DNA of 64,000 nucleotides from Dichomitus squalens LYAD-421 SS1. Taxonomy: Eukaryota; Basidiomycota; Agaricomycetes; Polyporales; Polyporaceae. Position 1 is the stretch's first letter. Each line of letters begins with the position of its first letter. Positions 12,615 to 24,188 of the stretch are shown one piece after another. A model generated the notes under the pieces. That model was not told the origin of the DNA and searched no databases. It worked only from the letters and a program-made list of their open reading frames with translations. The position numbers and the translations under genes were made by a program. The stretch spans positions 313,042 through 377,041 of the forward strand of contig NW_006766890.1 in NCBI RefSeq assembly GCF_000275845.1, read 5' to 3'.

Positions 12615-12799
12615 CTGCCATGCCATCCTCAACCCTTTGTGCTCCTGTACGTCGTGTGTAGCTATAGTGCTAGAAGTGTGCGTTAGGATTGTTCTGTACC
12701 ATCCCACAGCAATCGGAATATATACAATTGACAATTGTCCCACACCGCATGTTATTCATGCATATCCGGATCCTACCTGCCTCATTCCGTATTAACACC

Positions 12800-14881
12800 T
12801 CACATCCTGAAGACGCCATAGCCCTTGGCATCCCCGTCCCAAGCCGTATGCGACGTACGCCCCACCGAACCGCTTGGGCCTCCGCGCTCGCGTGCTGCGA
12901 GAGCCAGCGCCAGACCGACGGTGTCCCGGGTGTCGACTGGCCGGATGATACCGTCGTCCCAGAGGCGCGCAGAGGCGTACAGCGCGGTCGACTGGTGCTC
13001 GATCTCGTCCTTGAGCGAGGAATGTTTCGTCGGATCCTTCGACACCTGCGCCATAACCTGCGAGAGTTGGCCAGGACCCATGACAGACACCTTCGCATTC
13101 TGCCGAAGCAAGTCAGCGTCGGAAAGAGAGGCGGACGGACGGGTTTGAGACGTACCGGCCACATCCAGAGGAACCGTCCCCCGTACGCGCGCCCGCACAT
13201 GCCGTAGTTTCCGGCACCGTAGCTCCCGCCGACCACCACGGTCAGCTTGGGCACGTCCGCACATGCGACGGCACGGACCATCTTCGCGCCGTCCTTCGCG
13301 ATACCGCCCTTCTCCGCCTTTGAGCCGACCATGTACCCGGTGACGTTCACGAGGAACAAGAGGGGGATCTGGCGTTGCGAACACAGCTCAATGAAGTGCG
13401 TCGCTTTCAGCGCGGACTGGGAGAAGAGAATGCCATTATTGCCGACTATGCCTACGGGGTAGCCGTGGATGTGTGCGAAACCCTGAGATTATCCGAATGT
13501 GAGTCGCATGAGGCCCAGACATCAATCAGAAACCAGATATACCGTGACCATGGTTGTGCCGTATTCTTTCTTGAACTCTCGGAAACGGCTGCCATCGACC
13601 AGTCTTGCAATCACGTCCCGCATATCGAACGCTTGGCGGACGTCTGTCCCAACGATTCCATGCAGTTCGTGCGCTGGGTATAATGGGTTTTCGGGCGTTG
13701 CAGGTGGCTTGAAGCGAGTTAGTCTGCAGCTTCGCCGCTTGGGTATATAGAGAAACCTCACAGGAACTGGTTTCGACCCTGCCTTACCAAGGTCGCTCAC
13801 AATACCACGCGCGATAGCGATAGCATGTTCATCGTCTCGCGCAAGGTGGTCCGTCACGCCGCTTTCCGACGAGTGCATCAAGCCACCGCCAAGCGTCTCC
13901 TCGTCCACCTCCTCGCCTGTAGCTGCCTTCACAAGCGGCGGGCCCGCAAGGAAGATGCGGCCCTGCTCCCGCACGATAATGTTCTCGTCTGCCATAGCGG
14001 GGACGTACGCACCACCCGCGACGGAGATGCCGTGCACGATCGCTATCTGGGGGAGGCCGAGCGCTGACATCTGCGCCATGTTGTAGAATATGCGGCCGAA
14101 GTGCTCTTTGTCTGGGAATACCTACAGGGCGCTGTCAGTGAACGTAGCGGTACTATAGCTGGGGCATCCTCACATTGGCTTGGTGCGGGAGAGCGGCACC
14201 TCCGGACTCAACTGTTGCACATCGTGAGGGGAGGCATCGGGCGTGAACGTGAATCTATTACGGCATACCGACATAGATTGTGGGCAACCCGTGCTCTTTA
14301 GCGATCTCCTGGGCACGCAGCTGCTTCTTTACCTGGGGACAGAAGACAGTTCACGCCGCTCGCCGAGGAGGATTGCTGTATCACTGACCGTGAGCGGGTA
14401 GTAGGAACCACCTTTGACGGTAGCATCGTTTACCACTATCATGCACTCTCGTCCGCTTACCCTGCCAATGCCGGTGATGAGACCGGCAGCGGGGAGGGAT
14501 TCGCCGTAGACGTCATGGGCCGCGAGCTGCGACAGCTCAAGAAACGGTGTATGTGGGTCAAGCAGCAACGCCAGCCTGCATGATTGCATGAAGGGACGAA
14601 TGTTCGTGCTACAGGAAAGACAAACGAACGTACCTTTCCCGAGGCAGCTTCTTCCCCTTGCTCCTCATCCGCTCCGCCGCCTTCGGACCACCGCCTTGCC
14701 TCACAGCAGCGAACTTCTCCTCTAGGTCCCTCACAAGCGCGTCCAAAGCTTCCGACTTTGCCTTGAACTCCGGTGACGATGTCGAGAGGAGTGAGGGTAG
14801 GACGTTCGGGTGATATGCTCTCCTCCTGCTCGCTACCAGCGTCCTCTGGGCGACCTGTAGAGACCGCGTGGCGAGCCGCAT
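12800..14881 (-). CDS. Methylcrotonoyl-CoA carboxylase beta subunit, mitochondrial
   Basis: Carboxyltransferase subunit of 3-methylcrotonyl-CoA carboxylase, which moves CO2 from biotin on the alpha subunit to 3-methylcrotonyl-CoA in leucine breakdown in the mitochondrial matrix. The N-terminus ([20 protein letters not shown]) is Arg/Ser-rich and free of acids, a mitochondrial presequence. The carboxyltransferase domain follows: [63 protein letters not shown], then [53 protein letters not shown] and the C-terminal GQLSQVMAQ and [14 protein letters not shown]. The last motif and the GMCGRAY element are typical of MCC beta rather than propionyl-CoA carboxylase. About six exons. The alpha subunit is not in the window. 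Confidence 0.9.
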
Positions 14882-15952
14882 GATGTTGTTGAGCAGCTAG
14901 CTACAGAGGGAAATTGGAGTGAGTGGGTCAGAAGATGGTATGAGCAGGACAGATGGCGGACGCGGGGTACGCGAGGAAATGCGACGCTGGTTTATACACC
15001 AGTTGCAGGAACAGCGGGACCCTCAGCCCGCCCCACACGATCGGCTGAGCGCGTCCGGATCAAGATCCCAGTACCGGATGACTTTCCACTAGCCTCTCAT
15101 TACGGGTTCTACGGACGTCAACAACGAGGAAGGCGGTGTCGGACCCCGCGTTCAGACTGAAACAGACCGCAGAGCTCGGCAACCGGTTTTTTCAAGGAAT
15201 GTCCTATCATGACAAAGCAATACTCAAAGTAGACATCAACCACTTTGGTCACCCTCGGACTCAGCCGCTCGTTGAGCGACCAAGATCCCCACAGGCTGTC
15301 TCAAGCCCCCCGCTGATGAGTTTAGGGCGACTCTAGAGTCTTTTTCGACGTCTCAAAGACCCAGGCCGGCTGCAGCCGATCTACAAACGGGGGCCCACTC
15401 AAGGCCTAGCGTTCAGTTTCCCGGAGCATGCGGGCAGCACGTTGCGACCAGGTCAAAGCTTGGCACCCGTGTTAATATATCGTGATATACACGATACTGT
15501 TAGATTCGTCATAGTTTCTGCCTCTCGATCATTCTCATGAAAAGTTCCATCTGTCTTAGAGGATGTACTGCCAAATCTTTGAGAGGCGGGAAGCCAACTC
15601 GTGAGCTATGGCCAGCGCCAATTGTTTGGCCCCCAAAAGCGCTCGTTGGCACACCCGTCGAACAGAGCTAGTTCGTAGAACGGCTGCGACCGACCAAGGC
15701 CTTATGGAGAATCGTCCTCTGTTCAGCACACAGCACATAGATAAAGAAGGTTGTTACTGTTTTGCACAGTACGCCATGACCATTTGTCATTCATGATCAC
15801 GTATTAAAAACGGGGAAATCCATGCAACATAAGAATACAATAAACGACGAAACGCAAGACGAGCTACGGGTGGCCATACGAACGGAGTAGGGGAGTATGA
15901 CATCAGATTATCGGGCATAGAATCCATACGAGCGACGGCGAGAGTGTCGGCA
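14882..15952. other. Intergenic, no gene seen
   Basis: About 1.07 kb between the start of the carboxylase gene and the end of EPL1. The part next to 14881 should be the carboxylase promoter, and the part next to 15953 the EPL1 3' UTR. Only short open frames without domains are present. I see no repeat or RNA gene. Confidence 0.4.
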
Positions 15953-18900
15953 TCAGTAACCCGCTGCACCCGATCCTCCAACAAGTTGCCTCGACTGTAG
16001 CGACGGCGACGGGTTGGGGATCGCGGGCTGCGGGGTCCGTGTTGGCGACGAGTGCGCGTTCACCTGCGCCGCGGTAAGATTTGGGCTAAGCACATGTGGG
16101 GAAGGGGTGTGGGGTGTGAGCCGTGCGATGTGAGGCCCCGCGGGAGTCGCCGTGCCCTGAGTGGCGTTGTGCACCTGCGGGCTCGGCATCGGTCGCCCTT
16201 GTGACAACTGAGGCGTTCGCATGCCGTTCGCGGACGGCGCACGTCCTGGGGAGCCAGCAGCACCTTGCGATGCGACAACGTCGATACCGACGTTCGCGTT
16301 GGGCGGGGAGTGCTGGCCAGCCATAGGCCACTGCATAGGACGACCTGCTGCCATCGGCATCTGGTACGCGCCGTTGGGCAAGACATACGCGCCAGGTTGT
16401 CGGAGCGCAATGTTGACATTGTCTGCTGGGAGCATCGCTTGCAGCGATTGGATCTGCTGTATGCTCAAACCATTGGGCCGCGTACCCGGGTGCACGAAGC
16501 CAGCTTTAGGCACGGTGGTGTACCCATTCATTGCAGGGATGTGGTAGCCATTGGGCAGGTTGGGCAGATTTACGCTCCCTGTCGAGGCGAGTGGTTTGGA
16601 AGGAGCAGGCGTAGGAGATGGCATGGGCGCAGCCACACCGTCTAGTTGTGAAGGCGCACCGCTGGGACTACCATGTGCCATCTTCACGTCCTGGTCAGGC
16701 TTCGGCGGTGAACGCTGGCCGTCAGCAGGGTTGCCTGTAGCGCCGCTTGGAAGGGGTGTCGCATGGGGAGAGGGAGGATGTGAGGCGGGATTGGGTGTAC
16801 TGCCAGACGCCATGCGCATGCCACCGTTGGAAGAGATGCGCATTTGCGCAAGTTTCACCTGGGTCGGGACGGAGAGCGGGGTTCCGTTCACCTGACCCAA
16901 TAGGGAATGAGATGAACTTGCTGCGCTAGCAGCGGGGACTGAAGACACAACCTGCTGATGATAAGGATGCGGGGGAGGCTTGAGCATAGCGTTTGGTACC
17001 GGCCCGAGCTGAAATGGCTTCACATCGCCCGAAGACAGTCGTAATGTAGGGTCAATGGTGATCTTCGTCATGTAATCCTCCGGGTGGGACATAGTGAACG
17101 TCAGTCGGCTAAGTGATGTTGAGTGCCGAGATATCGCACGAAATGCACCGCAGACTCACATTGGTTGAGTTTCGTCAATCAGCTTCCGATCCTGCTCCTC
17201 CATCCCGCGGGGGCCCACCGGAGGGGTGTCGTCGGCGTCATACCTCCATCGCTCCTCGATCCTCTGTCTGCGCTCCCTCTCTTCGACGTCAGTCTTGTCA
17301 AAGTTCGCGGCTCGTAGCGTGCAATTAACGGAACGACGATCGAGCAGCATGCGTCCGCCGCGACCCCTCCGTATCCGAGCGACGTGATACTTGACAGGGT
17401 TCTCATCATCCTCGTTGAACAGCTGGTGGCGGGGAATCGGTTTAGCCTCCTTAGGGAGAAACTTGAACTGGCGAGCGTCGTAGCTGACAGGGAGCGATTG
17501 ATACGGGTTCTATGGGGCAGATTCAGCATCTGTCACTGCACATGGCATTCTCGACTTACCTCCACTGCATCTTCCCATGATTTGTCCTTCTCTTTCTGAC
17601 GCTGCATCTCCGCCTCGATGGCGCTCCTAATAGCAGCACATCGCTCCTTGGGGCGTATCACAGGCGTGGGCTGAGCGACAGGAGAGCCCACCTCGCCATT
17701 CTCGCGTGGAGGATGACGAAGTTTCAGTGATGGACGACTGCGACTACAAGTCAGCCTAGAGTATTGGTGGAGCATTCGCCATGAACATACGTTGTCTCGA
17801 CCTTGGGCTTCTTCGGAGGCTTCTCCTTGTCGAGAAAGAGCTCGTCGTCCTCCTTGCTCCCGAGTGACGGATGCGCGCGTTTGAGGTCCGCCAAAGTCTG
17901 CCGTTTATCCCACAGATTGCGGCCATGTATGTGCGAGTCCCTTTTGAGGATCTCGCGCTGCTGTACAAGCCGGACAATGTCGAGGGCCATCGCGAGCTCG
18001 TTCTGCAACCGAACCATACGATCCGAATACGAGGCTTGCGATGCACGGGTTTTACGGATAGCCTTAATTTCACGACGCCTGAAGCAAATGTATGACTCGT
18101 TCTTGGTGTCGCTTTCATCGAGCTGCGGGAAACTCAAGTCAATGCCAGGAATAAGAAGTCCATATGTACCACATACGTTGACAGCAGGGATGATGCGGTG
18201 ACCGCCGCGTTCTTGTCGCCGCTCGCGCCAGTAAGGATAGATGATTCGCGCAAAGTGCAACATTGATTGAGGTGGGGGAACCCATTCGGGGACGGAGTAT
18301 ATGGCAAACATGTCGGATCGAAGGGGAAAAGCGAAGGTGTCTTGATAGTCGGAGAAGGGAGGAAATGGAACGCCCTGCTCAAAAGCCTGCCGCGGAGTTG
18401 GGCGCGTACCAAGCTCAAGAACAGGGAGCGAACTTACATGATGAAGGAACTCCGTCTTCTCGTGCGTGACCTTCTCAAAGATCGCCATGACGAGCTCGAA
18501 TTCGTCTTCGGTTATGGTAACGGCTTGGACGATGTCGGGCTCCTTTCCCTTCGCCTTGGCGCTGCGACCAGAACGGGTGCTGGAACTCGACACAGACCCT
18601 TGCGAGCTCATGCCCTCCCCGCGAGCTTGCTCGTTGTTCTTGTCGAGCCACTCTTTGTCCCGCTCATCCATATAGTAGATGAAACCATTCGCTAGTGCGA
18701 ACGACGTCGCTTCCTCGACGGTGTCAGAGGACCGAACGTGCGAGTGAGTGTCCTTCCAACGACCGGGGGGATACAGCTCGTCATAATTCTGCACTACGCC
18801 GGTGCTATCTGGAGTCGGGATGTATGCGGCGGGGGCGCTCTCCTTGTCCTTCGCGTCGCCGGATCGTGTGCTGCGCGTTGTGGCCTGATGCCGAGACGCC

Positions 18901-19248
18901 GCGGCAGTGAGCACGGCTTGCAAATGGTGTTCCTAGATAGGAAGGGCGATAACGCTGAGTCAGCATTCCGCGGAACGAAACTCCCACGGCTCCAGCCAAT
19001 GAGAACGCGCCACACCGGGGCCTCCAACATCGTCGCCCACAGCGAGCAAGAGCAGCGGAAAGACATACGTTCGCATCCTCAGCGTCCACACCAGCCGTAG
19101 AGACGACTCTGGCCTTCTCCTCATCTTCATCGAGGACAATCGAGTCGGCTTCGATCGTGTCTCCCCGGATAACCTTGAGGCGCGTCTTGTTGGTGACCCT
19201 GTTGCGGTTCCGGAGGGCAGCAGGACCGGGGTGTGTGGCTCGAGGCAT
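15953..19248 (-). CDS. EPL1: Enhancer of polycomb-like protein Epl1 (NuA4 subunit)
   Basis: Scaffold of the NuA4 histone acetyltransferase; its EPcA region binds Esa1, Yng2 and Eaf6 (Piccolo NuA4) in the nucleus. The start at 19248 gives MPRATHPGPAALRNRNRVTN, then an acidic linker. The EPcA domain runs through IPTPDSTGVVQNYDELYPPG, GFIYYMDERDKEWLDKNN, EFELVMAIFEKVTHEKTEF and DESDTKNESYICFRRREIK. Downstream are a basic helical region with QNELAMALDIVRLVQQREIL, a stretch with RKxR-like basic blocks, and a Pro/Gln/Ser-rich C-terminal third (GYHIPAMNGYTTV region) that is low complexity. About six exons, roughly 950-1000 aa, large but normal for a basidiomycete. The long, poorly conserved tail should be checked against transcripts. 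Confidence 0.88.
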
Positions 19249-20740
19249 GTCATGGAGCGACGGAGGACAAGAGTTGAGATGATGTTGGCTGCAGGGGATG
19301 GTTGGGGCGGGGACGGCGCCTGTGCGCAGAGGCCGGTCGAATATCGTGTGCGGGCCGAGACACTGGGAGGCGGAGGAGGTAGCCACATTCTTGCTTATAT
19401 AATGCACATGCCTGAATAGGCAATTTGCTTTGACGCTGCCTTCCGCGCAAAGTGGCCCAAACGGAATGTTGAAAGAGAAATAGGATGGACATAGGGAGGT
19501 TCAGTGTATGCATGAACTACATCGAGTATAAACCTAGAGGATTCAAAGGCGCGTTAGTGATGGGCTAAACCGGGCTGGGAAGGAAGGAACTGTAGAGGCA
19601 CTCACGCAATCCATTTACTAGTCCACAGCGGAAACAAGATATATCCTTCCTCCAGCACAAGGAACTATCGTCAACCGATCTCTGGCCATAGAGAACGTGC
19701 GCCTTTGGCGACGGAACAGCCTGCCCCCCACTCTGTCTCCGCAACGACGGGTCAAGCGGCGTTGCGGCGTTGTGAACAACTTCATACTGCATCACAATGT
19801 CCAGCCTACATACAACCATTGAGTGAGCTGGGATAGACGTGAGCATGATGAAGAGCGATGTCACTTACACTCACCTGTCCTATCGAGGATCGGACGCCGC
19901 CTAGTATATATACGCAACCAACAACTCCTACGACCGATCTGAAAAGAATGAGAAGGATAAACCTCACCTCTAAGAGAGGTTGGTGCAGATGACCGTTGCC
20001 GCATTGAATGCGCACGCATACAGGTAGCGACAGGCTAAATGGGAGCTAGGGGGTAGGGAGGGAGGGGCACGCAACTGAGAGGCTCACTTGTTTCAGAACG
20101 TCGTCTATGCACCGACGAATATCACACAGAACGTCGGGAAACATGACGACGACTGAGCCAAGTGCACGAGGAGATGCGTGGCGACATGGCGGCACCCAAC
20201 GATGAGGACGGGAAGGAGGGAGGCAAGACGGAGTTGTCTCGCACGCCAGGCCGTGCTTCACAGCGGGCACGTGCGGCACGTGGGTAGCCACACAACTAGA
20301 CGCCCTCAACTATACAGTCCCTTCGTCGGAGCTCGCGCCGTATTTTGTCTTCTGAGCACCATGTGCCATCGTTGCCTCATACCCTCAGCTTGCCTTGTCA
20401 GAGAAAAATATAAATGCGCAGAAAGATCATGTGGACCGATAGATGGACGATCTCAAGGCTCTACGAAACGGGGGGCCCAGAACGACAAGCGATGGTTTCC
20501 GATGCTCACCGAGTTGTAGCACCTCTCATATGTTCTAGGCGCATCAGTCTACAATACCCCATAATACCACGATGAATAGCCAAGGGGACGCAAGACGGAG
20601 GGCGCAGGGCACCGAGGTCAGCTCGGCGTTTCTGGTTAACCCTTTGCCGCTTTAGGAAGTCGATCAGTCCGGGTCTCCGGCGCTGAGCGCCTAGTATTGC
20701 CTCTGGTTTGTCTCCAACGACCACTCGTCTCGCTTGCATT
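19249..20740. other. Intergenic with a possible small minus-strand gene
   Basis: About 1.5 kb between the EPL1 start (-) and the PRP31 start (+). The ends should hold the two promoters. In the middle, on the minus strand between about 20140 and 19565, there is an ATG frame (MFPDVLCDIRRCIDDVLKQ) followed by a good donor (gtgagc). It is followed by other exon-like segments, including a hydrophobic one near 19990-19880 (VRFILLILFRSVVGVVGCV) and a polar one near 19800-19600 (LDIVMQYEVVHNAATPLDP). I could not join them in one consistent frame. It may be a small spliced membrane-protein gene or chance. Confidence 0.3.
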
Positions 20741-22925
20741 ATGGCTTCACTCGCCGATGAACTTCTGGCTGACCTGGATGGACTCTCCGGAGAGGAAAAT
20801 GAGTATGACAACAACGAAGAGCAGCAGCCTGAGGCCGGGGCATCCACTTCAGCGGGAGTCAAGCGCAAGGCACCGGTGGACGAGGACGAGGAAATGTCGG
20901 ACGTAGAGGGCGGAGAGACACGGGAGGATGATGAGGAAGACAAGGCGGTGGGGAGCTTGGTGCTGGAAGGGGGTGTCAAGCCTGCAGAGGAATTGGATGC
21001 GGAGGAGGTACAGCGTATGGAGCTTGGCGCGATCGACGATGTGCGGAAGGTAGCGAAGCTGGAAGGTAGCAAGCGAATGAATGATACCTTGAGGGTAAGC
21101 TGATATCAAAATTCTCAATTTCACACTATCTCAACTCTTCTTCAGGAGATTGAGAAGTACCAAGCCAATCCGAGCACCTCAGAGCAGATGGCGCTACCCA
21201 CCCACTCGAATCCCGAGTATAACCTCATCGTTCAAGCCAACAACCTCTCTGTGGACGTTGACAACGAGATCCTCGTCGTCCACAAGGTATGATTCCTCCT
21301 TCGAGGGTGGTGAAGATAGGCTGACCTGCTGCACGCTTTGTACTAGTTCATCCGAGACCACTACGCGCCCAAGTTCCCCGAATTGGAGCAACTAGTGACC
21401 GACCCGCCGATGTACATCCGCACAGTCCGAGCTCTTGGCAACTCAGAAGACCCTACGAAGGTGAACCTTCAAGGAATTCTCCCGCCCGCTATCATCATGA
21501 GTGTCCTTGTAACTGCAACTACGACCACCGGCCAACCTCTGACGGAGGCGAACTGGGCGGCCGTCCAAAGAGCCTGCGACCTTGCTGACCGCCTGGAGGA
21601 GGCGCGCAAGAAGGTATTTCTTGTTTTCCATGCGCATATTTCCTTGTATACTAACCCCAGAGGCGTAGATCTTCCAGTACGTTAGCTCACGAATGAATAT
21701 CCTTGCACCCAACCTATCTGCCATCGTCGGTACCACCACAGCTGCGAAACTGCTCGGTGTTGCGGGTGGTTTGTCTGGCATTGCCAAGATGCCGGCGTGT
21801 AACGTCTATGTATGTATTTTGCCAATCACTACATCTCCAGGTTACGCACTGACGGCCGTTTACATCCAGCTTCTCGGCGCGCAAAAGAAGATCGCTGCTG
21901 GTTTCTCGACGATAATGCAGCGGAAACACACCGGCTTCGTGTTCCAGTCCGAGCTTGTACAAGGAACGCCACCAGAGTATCGCATGAAAGTGCAACGGAC
22001 GGTAGGTGCGAAGTGCACGCTGGCCGCCCGCATGGATTTAGAGAGATCTCGTAGAGATGGTACGTCAAGACAGCCCCTTGCGTCGCGTCTTCATCACTCA
22101 GTAGTCCTCGTAGGTTCATACGGTCAACAGCTCCGAGACAAAATTGAGAAGCACATCGACCGCCTGGCAGCGCCGCCACCCAGCAAGATCGTGAAAGCGT
22201 TGCCCATCCCGAACGACGGCCCTAAGAAGCGTCGTGGAGGCAAACGGTAGGCCCCTCCTTCCTCACCGACTTTGTCGTGTCTAGCTGACCGGCCTGCCAC
22301 AGCGCGAGAAAGGCGAAGGAGGCGTATGCACAGACGGAACTCCAGAAGCTGCAGAACCGCATGGCATTCGGCACGCCCGAGGAGGAGGTGGGCGCATTCG
22401 ACCAGACCAAGGGCCTCGGCATGATTGGTACCGGCAAGGTGCGGGCAGGCGTAGGCGAGGCGAAGAGCCGCGGTGCGTACCCCTATCCCCAGGCGTACTC
22501 CCACATCCTTGGTCGGGGAGCGAGGAGCTTCTCGTCTTCCTCGACGATCTTCGCTAGCGCTCTGCTGTTCATTTTCTGTTCGATTGCCATCATCTGACAT
22601 GACGTACTGACGCTCGTTCCCCTACAGCCAAGCTCTCGAAGGCGAACAAGCTCCGCGTGGCGGCCCTTACGAAAGCCGCTCAGAGCGGCACAGCAACTGC
22701 GACGTCCGGAACCGCGACGTCGCTCACTGTCACTCCTGTGCAAGGTACGCACGGCGTGCATGTGGGTCTCTCTTTGTTGCGTGCGTGCTCACTGCACGTG
22801 CCGCAGGTTTCGAGCTTACGAATCGTGCTGCCGCCGCGGCGCGCGTCAAGGAAGCGAACGAGCGTTGGTTCTCGAATGGCACGTTTTCGTTCGTCGGGCA
22901 GAAGGGGACGACGACTCGGAAGTAG
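20741..22925 (+). CDS. PRP31: Pre-mRNA processing factor 31 (U4/U6 snRNP)
   Basis: Spliceosomal protein that binds the U4 snRNA 5' stem-loop together with the 15.5K/Snu13 protein and bridges U4/U6 to U5 in the tri-snRNP. Nine exons (20741-21094, 21146-21286, 21347-21613, 21669-21809, 21870-22059, 22114-22246, 22303-22472, 22628-22744, 22807-22925) join in frame to 543 aa. An acidic N-terminus leads to a NOSIC coiled-coil region ([16 protein letters not shown]), then the Nop domain with [34 protein letters not shown] and [10 protein letters not shown]. The basic [18 protein letters not shown] stretch follows, and the conserved Prp31 C-terminal domain ends near FSFVGQKGT. All expected parts are present, and length is normal for the family. 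Confidence 0.94.
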
Positions 22926-23100
22926 TCGGTCGACGAGCAAGTCATGGTTAGCTCTCTGCTCCATCATTACTTTCTTATATGGCTGTATAATGCGCGGATG
23001 CTACGATATGACATGCGAGGGATAGTAATACACTGAGGTGCGAACACGAAGAGGCTGAACAAAGACTACTACACTAAGACGACGACGTTACTCGATGCAT

Positions 23101-23849
23101 TTACGAGGACGAAGGCGGGTGTGCTGTGGCCACGGTATGACCAGTCGCGGCACTTTGAGAGACATCAATGAAGCCGGGCTTCTTTGGGTCGCCCAACTTG
23201 CTTCGCTTGGTCCTGTAGTCGCGGATAGCAGAGCGGATGGCGTCCTCAGCAAGCACTACAGCACAACTGAGTCAGTAACAGCGAAGCCTGGTGAGCAAGT
23301 GATAGACGCACTCGAGCAGTGGAGCTTGACCGGGGGGAGGCACAACTCCTTCGCGATCTCCGTGTTTTTGATCTTCTCGGCCTCCTCGAGCGACAGCCCC
23401 TTGACCCGCTCGGTCATATACGAGCTCGACGCGATGGCGCTCCCGCATCCAAACGTCTTGAACTTGACGTCGGAGATGATCCCGTTCTCATCCACACGAA
23501 TCTGCAGCTTCATGACATCGCCGCACCTAAGGCCGACACAGGGGTGTCAGCTCCAGAGTCGACAACACAAGGACAATGGCGAGATGGACGTACGCAGGAG
23601 CACCGACCAGGCCAGTGCCAACGTCAACGTCGTTCTTGGGGAGGGAACCGACCTGAAGGGGAGGGGGAGTCAGTTATCTGATAACCGATGGGTTTGAAGT
23701 CCAGGCGGGGCGAGACATGCATTTCTGGGCTTCTCGTAGTGAGAGATCACTTTCTCGTGGTAGCCGCGAGCAAGGGCGGGCCTAACAGCGAGCCTGCTCG
23801 CGCGGGGGGTGACATTTACGAGAGATTTTGTAATCGACGAGCGCAACAT
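23101..23849 (-). CDS. ISU1: Iron-sulfur cluster assembly scaffold Isu1, mitochondrial
   Basis: Matrix scaffold on which Nfs1, frataxin and ferredoxin build [2Fe-2S] clusters before Hsp70-assisted transfer. The Met at 23849 starts an Arg/Ser-rich presequence ([20 protein letters not shown]), followed by [17 protein letters not shown], the standard mature start. The three cluster-ligand cysteines are seen in [20 protein letters not shown] and LHCSMLAEDA, and the Hsp70-binding motif LPPVK lies directly before the last one. The tail has a short Ala/Thr/Pro extension. Four exons; the second and third junctions are canonical. The first intron (23653-23720) has a GC donor (gcatgt) and AG acceptor, because the invariant RN|VG junction leaves no usable GT. 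It diverges from GPC1. Confidence 0.92.
23653..23720 (-). other. GC-AG intron in ISU1
   Basis: On the minus strand exon 1 ends with the codons for Arg-Asn and is followed directly by gcatgt; the intron ends in ttcag before the codons for Val-Gly-Ser. The peptide across the junction (PRNVGSLP) is nearly invariant in IscU/Isu proteins, so the splice site is fixed by homology. No GT donor keeps the frame. Length is 68 bases. Confidence 0.7.
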
Positions 23850-24188
23850 GGCTGGTAGTGATGACGGTGAGAGGGAAAGGTGAGCTGACGATGCCGCTTT
23901 CTTCCACGGCCGACGCAATCGCTGGGCCGTGGAGTCAGCGGCACCTGCTCCTCCAATCCAGCCACGTGCAGAGACAAACCACGTGCAGGAACATTCGAGT
24001 GTGGGTTATGTAAGCAGTATTTCCGGAAAAGGGAGGGTGGGATGAAATGTGATTCTTGGCGTCAGAGGGAGCCAGTGTCGCAACTGCCAGTAAACGCGTC
24101 GCACATGCGTCCTGTTCTTCCTCTTGCCTCTCCGCTCCTCCTTTGACTTTTCCCCCGCTTTCGTGGAAATCTTGCCGCCACCTCTCGA
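23850..24188. promoter_or_regulatory. Divergent promoter between ISU1 and GPC1
   Basis: A 339-base spacer between divergent start codons, so promoters of both genes lie here. It contains pyrimidine-rich tracts just before the GPC1 ATG and two CACGTG E-box-like hexamers facing each other near 23964 and 23980. I see no TATA box. Confidence 0.5.
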
